The notes: generated by a model not told the origin, from the letters alone. A stretch of DNA of 7,957 nucleotides from an uncultured Rhodospirillales bacterium (GCA_903897565.1 CAIUCF010000392.1:1-7957), one strand, 5' to 3'; counted from the first letter of the stretch, positions 1 through 7,127 are shown. Numbers and translations: made by a program.

Positions 1-1891
<1,891 letters not shown>

Positions 1892-1963
1892 CCGATCCCC
1901 CTCGAGAATAAAACCCACGCGCCCAGAATATTCACGCTTTAATCGGATAGATTGTCAAGACGT

Positions 1964-2004
1964 TGCCCCGATGGGATCGGCTCGCGGTCGATCCCATCGG
2001 GGCA
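1964..2004 (-). terminator. Perfect 16-bp hairpin, probable terminator of the secreted-protein operon
   Basis: The arms at 1964-1979 and 1989-2004 are perfect reverse complements (TGCCCCGATGGGATCG) around a 9-nt loop. It begins 35 nt after the stop of the lipoprotein gene at 2039 and sits before the oxidoreductase start at 1891. Neither strand has a U-run after the stem, so a classic intrinsic terminator is not fully met. It could instead protect the 3' end of the transcript or act as an operator, because it abuts a TTGACA box (1953-1958, minus). Confidence 0.5.
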
Positions 2005-2038
2005 CATTGCCATCCATCCTAAGCTGTGGCGTGCCGGC

Positions 2039-2275
2039 TCATTGTACGGGTGAGGGCGGCGGCGGTTCCGGCATCATCATCGGCGGCGAGGTCCGCTGGA
2101 TGGTCGTGGTCGTCGTATCGGTCACGGGTGGGGGTGGCGTGGTCGTGGTGGTCGTCTGTTCCGTCGTAACCGTCCGCGTCGGCTCGTCGTCGCTGCAACC
2201 TGCGGCCAGGAGCGTCCCGGCCACGAGGATCACCGCGGAGAAGAGCCAAATATAGGTTCTTTGGGTGGGCTTCAT
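2039..2275 (-). CDS. Small Thr/Pro-rich lipoprotein
   Basis: This encodes a 78-residue protein. Residues 8-26 form a hydrophobic signal segment ending in LLAAGC, a lipobox with C27 as the predicted lipidated cysteine. Ser at +2 favours outer-membrane sorting under the E. coli rule, which may not apply exactly here. The mature part is low-complexity: runs of Thr (about 35-46 and 54-58) separated by proline blocks, then a Pro/Met-rich tail. It has no recognisable domain and looks like an extended, disordered surface-tethered stalk. An AGGTGA ribosome site lies just before the ATG. It is the third gene of a same-strand set, 43 nt after the preceding gene, whose product also ends in a Thr run. 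No function can be assigned; the lipoprotein call is confident. Confidence 0.8.
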   Translation of the reverse strand: MKPTQRTYIWLFSAVILVAGTLLAAGCSDDEPTRTVTTEQTTTTTTPPPPVTDTTTTTIQRTSPPMMMPEPPPPSPVQ

Positions 2276-2318
2276 CTGTCACCTGCTCTGTTCATGGACC
2301 ATGATCCAGCGGTGCCGA

Positions 2319-2681
2319 TTACGGCTCGGTCGTGGTCGTGGTGGTCCGTGTCGTGGTCGTCGACGACTGACCGGCGGGCGTTGCGCTGCGCTCTTCATGC
2401 GTGGCGCTGATCTCGGAGCCATCCGGTGCGATCGTCTGCGAGTTCTTCATCGATTTGACGCCGTCCGCGCCGACCGAATAGCTCTGGCTCTGCTCGGTCT
2501 GGACGCCGTTGGCGTCGATCGATTTTTCGGTATGGTTCGTGCTGTAGCTGCTGACCGGGGGCGCCGGCGCCACGGGGGCCAGCTGGGTAGGAGCCGAGGG
2601 GCTGGCGGGATAGTCCTGTGCCAGGGCGACACCTGACATCAGGGCGAACACGGCGGTGCTGGTGAGCAATATTCTGGTCAT
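2319..2681 (-). CDS. Secreted repeat protein with poly-Thr tail
   Basis: This encodes a 120-residue protein with a signal peptide, probably cleaved after A21 (GVALA|QDY), so periplasmic or secreted. A Pro/Ala-rich linker (about 25-43) is followed by three related units of about 15 residues centred on G59, G74 and G88 (IDANGV, VGADGV, IAPDGS), each followed by Ser/Gln-rich sequence. The end (about 107-118) is almost all Thr. AGGAGGT ends 6 nt before the ATG and overlaps the stop of the upstream gene, suggesting translational coupling. The upstream protein shares the ANGV-x-x-x-x-Q-S motif at the same distance from its N-terminus, so the two look like paralogues. No enzyme motif is present; function unknown. 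A structural or envelope-stress role is inference from the promoter and export signals. Confidence 0.82.
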   Translation of the reverse strand: MTRILLTSTAVFALMSGVALAQDYPASPSAPTQLAPVAPAPPVSSYSTNHTEKSIDANGVQTEQSQSYSVGADGVKSMKNSQTIAPDGSEISATHEERSATPAGQSSTTTTRTTTTTTEP

Positions 2682-2692
2682 TTTCGTACCTC

Positions 2693-3004
2693 CTAGGGGA
2701 CTGGTTGAGGCGGCACCTTGACGGTCGTCGTGGGTCCCGAGCTCTTGATGCTGGTCGATGCCCGGAGCTGTCCGTGCCCGCTCTCATAGGATTGTCGCTT
2801 GTGGAAACTCTGGGTCGTCTCGACCTCGACGCCATTGGCGTAGACCGTACGGTGCGTCTTCGTCTTGTCGTAGGTGCCGGCCGGTCCATTGGTCGAGAGG
2901 TCCGGCTGCACCTGGCTTTGCTCTCCAGCTGCCGGGGTCTGGGCGACGGCCGGGCTCGCCAGCCAGGCGACACAGGCGACAGCTGAAATAAAACGTCGAA
3001 ACAT
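2693..3004 (-). CDS. Small secreted protein, first gene of the stress operon
   Basis: This encodes a 103-residue exported protein. The signal peptide has MFRR followed by a hydrophobic core and probable cleavage after A21 (SPAVA|QTP). The mature part is hydrophilic, with one YANGVEVETTQSF unit (about 55-67) matching a repeat in the next gene's product, and ends in a TTTVKVPPQPVP tail. A GGGAGAGG ribosome site precedes the ATG. An EcfG-type promoter sits at 3061-3085, about 50-60 nt upstream, so the gene is probably induced in the general stress response. Its stop codon lies within the ribosome site of the next gene, 11 nt before that start. I do not recognise a named family; function unknown. 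Confidence 0.8.
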   Translation of the reverse strand: MFRRFISAVACVAWLASPAVAQTPAAGEQSQVQPDLSTNGPAGTYDKTKTHRTVYANGVEVETTQSFHKRQSYESGHGQLRASTSIKSSGPTTTVKVPPQPVP

Positions 3005-3060
3005 CTGTCCTCTCCCGGCAGTAAAATCCGAGCGTTGTGCAGTTGAGTTTCCAACGGACC

Positions 3061-3085
3061 AACCTTTGGGTTTCAGTTTGGTTCC
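3061..3085 (-). promoter_or_regulatory. EcfG-type (general stress sigma) promoter for the secreted-protein operon
   Basis: On the minus strand, GGAAC (3085-3081) is followed by 17 nt and GTT (3063-3061), matching the alphaproteobacterial EcfG pattern GGAAC-N16/17-(n)GTT. The expected start of transcription is near 3050-3055, giving a leader of about 50 nt before the ATG at 3004. Confidence 0.7.
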
Positions 3086-3227
3086 CCGTTGTCGTCGGCA
3101 TTGCCGGGCGAGCCGGTCTCGTGGCGACTGACACGCGGCCAGGCGCGATGAACCTGGCGCGGGGGGACCAGGGCTAGGAATCGAGGGTGGAGATTCTAGG
3201 CGGGGTCGCGGGGAGTCGCGCGACGGG

Positions 3228-3698
3228 TCACTCCGGCCCGACGAGCCCGAGCGCGGTGAGCAGGGTTTTCAGATCGTCGCTGCGAAACGGCTTAGCGAGA
3301 AAATGCTCAGCACACCCCTTGCCGAACCGGGCGCGCAGGGTCGTGCTGTCGTATCCGCTTGAGATGATGATCGGCAACTCCGGATACAGGCGGCGGATTT
3401 CCCGCACGAGAGTGTCACCATTGCTGTCCGGAAGCCCGAGATCGACGATCGCAGCATCGAAGTCGGCCCCGATCTTCTCCAGCTTCTCCAGTGCTTCGGC
3501 CGCCGTCCCGGCGACTGCCGCAACCAGTCCGAGCTCTTCGAGATAGGTGAGGTAGAGCATCTGGATGAGGACCTCGTCTTCGACGATCAGGATCCGTACT
3601 TTGCCGGGTTCGGTTGTGGGGAGATCACCCGTCATACAGGAAAAATCGTCCGTGAAGCGGGGGTAACGACGCCGATCGATTTCATTTTTCGACTCCAT
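3228..3698 (-). CDS. Single-domain response regulator (receiver only)
   Basis: This encodes 156 residues: about 33 of poorly conserved N-terminus, then one CheY-like receiver (about 34-153). The acidic pair is E40-D41 (LIVEDE), the phospho-acceptor D86 (IVDLGLPDSNG), the conserved Ser region SSGYD (113-117), and the conserved lysine K136 (LAKPF). There is no output domain, so it probably relays or buffers phosphate or acts by protein contact. Related single-domain regulators (SdrG type) take part in the sphingomonad general stress response; that analogy is inference, and the exact FATGUY motif of that group is not present. An EcfG-type promoter faces this gene at 3746-3770. The start at 3698 has no clear ribosome site; an internal ATG at 3635 would remove 21 residues and keep the whole receiver domain. 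Confidence 0.9.
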   Translation of the reverse strand: MESKNEIDRRRYPRFTDDFSCMTGDLPTTEPGKVRILIVEDEVLIQMLYLTYLEELGLVAAVAGTAAEALEKLEKIGADFDAAIVDLGLPDSNGDTLVREIRRLYPELPIIISSGYDSTTLRARFGKGCAEHFLAKPFRSDDLKTLLTALGLVGPE

Positions 3699-3743
3699 CA
3701 GATGACAACGTCTAGCTGTAGATTACGCGAACTCTCAGATAAT

Positions 3744-3768
3744 GGAACGCTCGGAATGCAGATGAGTT
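3744..3768 (+). promoter_or_regulatory. EcfG-type promoter, rightward half of a palindromic bidirectional promoter
   Basis: On the plus strand GGAAC (3744-3748), 17 nt, then GTT (3766-3768), preceded by A rather than the preferred pyrimidine. It lies 65 nt before the start of the general-stress protein gene at 3834. The -35 and -10 boxes are the same bases as those of the leftward promoter, read on the other strand. Confidence 0.62.
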
Positions 3769-3770
3769 CC
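3746..3770 (-). promoter_or_regulatory. EcfG-type promoter, leftward half of a palindromic bidirectional promoter
   Basis: On the minus strand GGAAC (3770-3766), 17 nt, then GTT (3748-3746), with C before GTT, so it fits GGAAC-N16-CGTT exactly. It would drive the receiver gene starting at 3698 with a leader of about 40 nt. Confidence 0.7.
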
Positions 3771-3833
3771 TGTGGTGACGGGGAGAGGCGGCGCACCCTC
3801 GAACGTGCACCCGGAACCACCGATGGAGCTAAC

Positions 3834-4340
3834 ATGACCGCCTATGTAATCGTGCTTTACGATCGGTATGGTGACGCCGAGGCCGCGGTCCGTGACCTCG
3901 ACACGGCTGCGATCCCCGCAGACGATATCAGCGTCGTCGCCAGTAATCTCGGCGATCGGTACGCGACGCAGATCAAGGCCGATTCCCCCGCCGGCGCCGG
4001 CAGCACCGGCCGACTGCAGGACGTCCTCGAGATCCGTGCGATCCCCGGGGTCGGTCCGGTCGTGGCTGGCGGTTGGCTCGTCGCAACCAGTGTCGGCAGC
4101 GGTTTGATCGATAATCTGGTCAGGGGTGGAATCGCCAAGGAGGAGGCTCAGGTCTATGCCGAGGGCGTCCGTCGGGGCGGCACGATCGTCGTCGTGCGGG
4201 CGGGGCTCGAATCCGCCTCCCAGATTCGCGCGATCCTGCAAGGCCGCCCCTGGGTCGACCCCGCGACGCGGGGGCGCGCGTACCGTGGCGCGGGCTGGTC
4301 CGGGTTCGATGAGAACGCGCCGCCCTACATCCCCGACTAG
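3834..4340 (+). CDS. General stress protein (GSP17M/YflT-like domain)
   Basis: This encodes 168 residues. The N-terminus (YVIVLYDRYGDAEAAVRDLDTAAIPADDISVVASN, 4-38) is a ferredoxin-like fold start typical of the general stress protein 17M domain. A Gly-rich middle (IPGVGPVVAGGWL, 70-82) follows, then Y108AEGVRRGGTIVVV and a C-terminal RGRAYRGAGWSGFDENAPPY segment seen in proteobacterial members. It has no signal peptide and no catalytic motif; the biochemical role of the family is unknown. The start at ATG 3834 was chosen because GGAG (about 3825-3828) precedes it at good distance and the domain begins right there; the upstream in-frame extension to 3702 would run through the promoter. It is read divergently from the receiver gene. 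Genes at 4441 and 4772 follow on the same strand and may be co-transcribed. Confidence 0.88.
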   Translation: MTAYVIVLYDRYGDAEAAVRDLDTAAIPADDISVVASNLGDRYATQIKADSPAGAGSTGRLQDVLEIRAIPGVGPVVAGGWLVATSVGSGLIDNLVRGGIAKEEAQVYAEGVRRGGTIVVVRAGLESASQIRAILQGRPWVDPATRGRAYRGAGWSGFDENAPPYIPD

Positions 4341-4440
4341 GCGCGGCGCCACAAGGGCCGCCCGAGGGCGCCCCGTCGACCGAGGGAACCCGACCCAGCG
4401 TCCCGGCATTTCATCCTGACCCAATTGCGGAGGCCAGGCG

Positions 4441-4752
4441 ATGCCACGTGGCGACAAGTCGAAATACACAGGGAAGCAGCTTCGCAAGGCGCAGCATATC
4501 GCCGAGAGCTACGAAAGCCGGGGTACGCCCGTCGCCGAGGCGGAAGCGCGAGCTTGGGCCACCGTCAACAAGGAGAGCGGCGGCGGCAACAAGAGCGGCT
4601 CCGGTCGGGGCAGGCCGGATAATCACGACTCGTCCCGTCGCGGCGGCGAACTCGGGGGTGCGGCCGCCGCCTCGCGGCCGCGTGCTGCACGATCGGCGTC
4701 GGCGCGCAATGCGGCCGAGACGCGGAAAAGAAACGCGACGCGGTCGGCTTGA
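4441..4752 (+). CDS. Small basic Gly/Ser/Arg-rich protein (often labelled 'plasmid stabilization protein')
   Basis: This encodes 103 residues. The N-terminal part MPRGDKSKYTGKQLRKAQHIAESY with RAWATVNKESGGG (38-49) is a conserved small-protein signature in proteobacteria that, as I recall, databases often call plasmid stabilization protein without experimental support. A helical segment (about 10-45) is followed by a basic disordered tail rich in Gly, Ser, Ala and Arg with a KSGSGRG stretch and an RRGGELGG element, resembling KGG-type stress proteins and histone-like tails. Nucleic-acid binding is plausible but unproven. GGAGG at about 4429-4433 sits correctly before ATG 4441. It ends 19 nt before the metallopeptidase gene, so the two are probably one operon. 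No toxin partner is nearby, which argues against a real plasmid-stability role. Confidence 0.85.
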   Translation: MPRGDKSKYTGKQLRKAQHIAESYESRGTPVAEAEARAWATVNKESGGGNKSGSGRGRPDNHDSSRRGGELGGAAAASRPRAARSASARNAAETRKRNATRSA

Positions 4753-4771
4753 GCACATTCGGAGATCGGGA

Positions 4772-5830
4772 ATGAAATTGTTCAAATGCCAGTCCTGCGG
4801 CGAGACTCTGTATTTCGAGAACCGGAGCTGCGAGCGCTGCGGATCGCGGCTCGGGTATCTCCCGGAGCAAGCGAGCCTATCCGCGGTCGAGCCGGACGGG
4901 GACGCCTGGCGAGCTCTGGCGGCACCTGCCCGCCGCTATCTGTTCTGCGCCAACGAAGCCTATGACGCCTGCAACTGGCTGGTAGCGGCCGACGGCGGTT
5001 CCGCCTTGTGCCTCTCCTGCATTCACAACAGGACGATTCCGGATCTGACGATCGAGAAGAACCTCGACCATTGGCGCAAGATCGAGATCGCCAAGCACCG
5101 CTTGCTCTATTCCCTGCTGCAACTGCGCCTGCCAATCGCGAACCCGCTCGACCAAGCGGGTCGGCTTGCGTTCGACATTCTCGCCGCGCCTGCAGAGCCT
5201 CACGGCAAGGCCGTGCTCATCGGCCATGATGACGGGGTCATTACCCTCTCGCTCGAGGAGGCCGATGACGCCTATCGCGAGAACATCCGGGTCAAACTGG
5301 GCGAGCCCTATCGCACCTTGCTGGGTCATTTTCGTCATGAGATCGGTCATTATTACTGGGACAGGATCGTCATGAACTCCCGCCATGAGGAGCCGTGTCG
5401 GGCGCTGTTCGGGGACGACCGCGAGGATTATGCCGCGGCGCTGGCCCGTCATTACGAGCAGGGGCCGCGCCCCGATTGGCGCGAGGCGTTCGTCAGCGCC
5501 TATGCGAGCGCCCATCCTTGGGAAGATTTCGCCGAGACCTGGGCGCATTACCTCCATATCGTCGATACGCTCGAACTTGCCAGCGCCTTCGGAATGCAAC
5601 TGCGGCCGCGCGTCGATACCGAAGGCGCGCTCGAGACCGTGATCGATTTCGACCCCTATCGCGCTGCCTCGATCGAGAAACTGCTCGGCTCGTGGCTGCC
5701 CGTGACATTCGCGCTGAACAACCTGAACCGGGGGATGGGATTGAACGATCCCTATCCGTTCACGATAACGCCCAAGGTGGTCGCGAAACTCGGGTTCATC
5801 CATGACCTGATTCGCGCGCCGAGAGACTAG
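4772..5830 (+). CDS. Putative zinc-ribbon zinc metallopeptidase
   Basis: This encodes 352 residues. The N-terminus has a rubredoxin-like zinc ribbon, C6-x2-C9 and C20-x2-C23, followed by a second cysteine set (C59, C67, C80, C83). The catalytic segment is RHEIGHYYWD with H189-E190-x2-H193, a gluzincin-like HExxH motif. A downstream ETWAHYLH segment (255-262) may supply the third zinc ligand. This matches the family annotated as putative zinc-binding metallopeptidase with N-terminal zinc ribbon (Peptidase_Mx plus Zinc-ribbon_6, formerly DUF2248). There is no signal peptide, so it is predicted to be cytoplasmic; substrate unknown. The start at ATG 4772 has GGAG 7 nt upstream and places the first zinc knuckle at residue 6; the longer in-frame extension overlaps the preceding gene and is rejected. 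Confidence 0.9.
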   Translation: MKLFKCQSCGETLYFENRSCERCGSRLGYLPEQASLSAVEPDGDAWRALAAPARRYLFCANEAYDACNWLVAADGGSALCLSCIHNRTIPDLTIEKNLDHWRKIEIAKHRLLYSLLQLRLPIANPLDQAGRLAFDILAAPAEPHGKAVLIGHDDGVITLSLEEADDAYRENIRVKLGEPYRTLLGHFRHEIGHYYWDRIVMNSRHEEPCRALFGDDREDYAAALARHYEQGPRPDWREAFVSAYASAHPWEDFAETWAHYLHIVDTLELASAFGMQLRPRVDTEGALETVIDFDPYRAASIEKLLGSWLPVTFALNNLNRGMGLNDPYPFTITPKVVAKLGFIHDLIRAPRD

Positions 5831-5880
5831 GCCATCCGGCCGCGGCTCGGCGGCAATTTAGGCTTTTCCGGCGTGGCGAT

Positions 5881-5905
5881 GGAACGGAAGCCATTCCCCG
5901 TTGTT
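5881..5905 (+). promoter_or_regulatory. EcfG-type promoter upstream of the SDR-like gene
   Basis: GGAAC (5881-5885), 17 nt, GTT (5903-5905), with T before GTT. It sits 50 nt after the metallopeptidase stop. The next start on this strand is the GTG at 6059, implying a leader of about 145 nt. The intergenic stretch 5831-6058 holds nothing else I can support. Confidence 0.6.
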
Positions 5906-6058
5906 CGACTGCTGAACCACGCAGCCTGTGGTGGCGAAGGCGTTGGAAGCGTTGGCTGTCGCGCGTCGCGTGCATCGTCGTCTCTCCGCGGCTCGTCGGG
6001 GTCAGCGAGTGCCGCCGTGCCATCGCGTCGATTCCAGGCTCAAGAAGGGAGAACGAAC

Positions 6059-6463
6059 GTGAAGCTCCAGGACATGTCTTCAGGCTTCCCGGCATCGGGA
6101 ATTGCCGCCGATATCGCCCTCGTCGGCGACCCATCGCCGGATTTCGATCCCCAGATGGATTTGACGGGGAAGGTCGTCTTCGTGACGGTGCAGGGGATGC
6201 GGGAGATCCCGGCGCTTGCCGCCGTCTATCTTCAGGCGGGAGCCTGCCTAGCCATCCTCGAAGTCAATGGTTGGGGGCTGCATCTGCTGTCGCCGCGGGC
6301 CGGCGAGGAGCGGCTGTGGACGGCGCCTCCGCTTTCCTGCGCCTCCTGGGTCAATGCCGTGGAACGGGTGATAGAGCGGTTTGGCCCGATCGATCTGTGG
6401 CTCGATACCCGAGCGATGATCTGGCCGCCGGTCAGCCGCATCGGCGGCGCCCGCCAAGCCTAG
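6059..6463 (+). CDS. Short protein resembling a degenerate N-terminal half of a short-chain dehydrogenase
   Basis: This encodes 134 residues from GTG 6059, chosen because AAGGGAGA (6045-6052) precedes it at 6 nt. DLTGKVVFVTVQGMREIPALAAVYLQAGACLAILEVN (about 39-75) has the layout of the first beta-alpha-beta of an SDR, but the TGxxxGIG dinucleotide motif reads TVxxxREIP. VNAVERVIERFGPIDLWLDTRA (about 99-120) matches the SDR helix and strand that normally ends in NNAG, here LDTRA. The protein stops soon after, so the catalytic Ser/Tyr/Lys region is absent. It cannot be a working SDR. High third-position GC and an intact frame argue that it is still expressed as protein; alternatively it is a decaying remnant. 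An EcfG-type promoter lies upstream at 5881. Confidence 0.6.
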   Translation: MKLQDMSSGFPASGIAADIALVGDPSPDFDPQMDLTGKVVFVTVQGMREIPALAAVYLQAGACLAILEVNGWGLHLLSPRAGEERLWTAPPLSCASWVNAVERVIERFGPIDLWLDTRAMIWPPVSRIGGARQA

Positions 6464-6476
6464 GCATCGCCGGAGC

Positions 6477-6491
6477 TCTCGGGGTCCGAGA
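6477..6491. terminator. Possible short terminator between convergent genes
   Basis: TCTCGG (6477-6482) and CCGAGA (6486-6491) form a 6-bp stem with a 3-nt loop, between the stops of the plus gene (6463) and the minus gene (6495). On the plus strand TATTTT follows a few bases later. The stem is short, so this is tentative. Confidence 0.3.
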
Positions 6492-6494
6492 CGG

Positions 6495-6845
6495 CTATTT
6501 TGGGACCAGGTTCGGATTACCGCCCGGGCTGCCGGGCGGCGGGATCACCGGCGTGCTTTGCGGCCCGGCGCTCGGCGGCTGCTTGGCCATTCCCGGATCG
6601 GTGGATGGCGGGGTGATCACCCCATGCGATTGCGACAGCCGGGAACTCACCGAACCGTCCTGATGCGATGCACCGCATCCGCTCTGCAGTACGCCGGTCG
6701 GCGGCCTCGCCGTTCCGTCCCGGCAGCCCGGTTGCCCCTGGACGAGAGTCTGTCCGGAAGCGGCGCCCGCCAGGCTCAGTCCGACGAGGACGAGAAGCCC
6801 GCGGGCAGGGATTCGTCGCTGCGACAACGGTTTGATTCTCGACAT
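6495..6845 (-). CDS. Small secreted Pro/Gly-rich protein with VIPPPGSPGGN tail
   Basis: This encodes 116 residues. An Arg/Lys-rich start is followed by a hydrophobic segment (about 17-30) ending in Ala/Ser/Gly, fitting a Sec signal peptide cleaved near residue 30. The mature part is hydrophilic with two cysteines (C41, C57) that could pair in the periplasm. The C-terminal half (about 69-116) has SRLSQSHGVITPPSTDPGM and TPVIPPPGSPGGNPN-x2-PK, a pattern that, from memory, recurs in many uncharacterised proteobacterial exported proteins. TGAGG before the ATG acts as ribosome site and overlaps the stop of the upstream 58-aa gene, so the pair is probably coupled. Function unknown; expression with the upstream gene from the promoter at 7057-7081 is inferred. 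Confidence 0.75.
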   Translation of the reverse strand: MSRIKPLSQRRIPARGLLVLVGLSLAGAASGQTLVQGQPGCRDGTARPPTGVLQSGCGASHQDGSVSSRLSQSHGVITPPSTDPGMAKQPPSAGPQSTPVIPPPGSPGGNPNLVPK

Positions 6846-6855
6846 GAAGACCGCC

Positions 6856-7032
6856 TCAGCGATGCTTCAGCTTCGCTGTCGCAATTTCAGTGTGGTAACG
6901 GTCCGATGAGGGCGTGCCCTTCGGCTCGTCATGGAGCGAGTCCGCGGGGGTCTCCGGCTGATCCCGATGCGACTTGCCTTTGTCTCGTTCCCGCGCCGAG
7001 CGGTCTTGGCGGGATTCCGAATTCTCCGGCAT
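6856..7032 (-). CDS. 58-residue charged hydrophilic protein
   Basis: The protein is almost entirely charged or polar (many Arg, Asp, Glu, Lys, Ser), with no hydrophobic core, cysteine or signal peptide; it is expected to be disordered, in the manner of small hydrophilic stress proteins. The start at ATG 7032 is supported by AAGGGAGA just upstream and by an EcfG-type promoter ending 25 nt before it. A longer in-frame start at 7065 would lie upstream of the predicted transcription start and is rejected. The stop is 10 nt before the start of the secreted protein gene at 6845, so both form an operon. I do not recognise the family; the promoter and ribosome site are the main reasons to believe it is real. 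Confidence 0.65.
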   Translation of the reverse strand: MPENSESRQDRSARERDKGKSHRDQPETPADSLHDEPKGTPSSDRYHTEIATAKLKHR

Positions 7033-7056
7033 GACTTTTCTCCCTTCTCCACAGTA

Positions 7057-7081
7057 AACACCCAACCCGACAGAGCGTTCC
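7057..7081 (-). promoter_or_regulatory. EcfG-type promoter for the 58-aa/secreted-protein operon
   Basis: On the minus strand GGAAC (7081-7077), 17 nt, GTT (7059-7057), with T before GTT and TA-rich sequence after it. The predicted start of transcription is near 7050, leaving a leader of about 18 nt that contains the ribosome site. Confidence 0.7.
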
Positions 7082-7108
7082 GCCGGTTGGGGGAAGGGAG
7101 CAATATCT

Positions 7109-7127
7109 CCAGGGGGCGACCCCTTGG
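7109..7127 (-). terminator. Possible hairpin after phyR
   Basis: CC-AGGGG (7109-7115) and CCCCT (7120-7124) with GG (7126-7127) can pair around a 4-nt loop with one bulged base, about 30 nt after the phyR stop. No U-run follows on the minus strand, so termination is uncertain. Confidence 0.28.

Noticed and set aside
2045..2069. GGAAC-N17-GTA on the minus strand, near-match to an EcfG promoter
   Set aside because: The -10 is GTA rather than GTT and it lies inside the lipoprotein gene, more than 150 nt from the oxidoreductase start.
2100..2375. Repeated GGTCGTGGT-like units, considered as a DNA repeat array or CRISPR
   Set aside because: No regular spacers or constant repeat length; the pattern is explained by Thr codons in two genes.
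3195..3230. GTCGCGCGAC palindrome after the receiver gene stop
   Set aside because: Ten-base GC palindrome without loop or U-run; not convincing as terminator or operator.
4385..4409. GGAAC followed after 17 nt by CAT, before the gene at 4441
   Set aside because: The -10 does not match GTT; the gene may instead be transcribed from the promoter at 3744.
3735..4487. 250-residue open frame on the minus strand
   Set aside because: Antisense to the general stress protein gene and crossing the promoter; no recognisable domain.
4877..5803. 308-residue open frame on the minus strand
   Set aside because: Antisense to the zinc metallopeptidase, whose HExxH and cysteine motifs are clear.
5796..5975. 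Short minus-strand frame with ATG near 5973 and a GGAGAG just upstream
   Set aside because: Product is Arg/Ser-rich without domain, overlaps the end of the metallopeptidase and the plus-strand promoter; the ribosome-site match alone is not enough.
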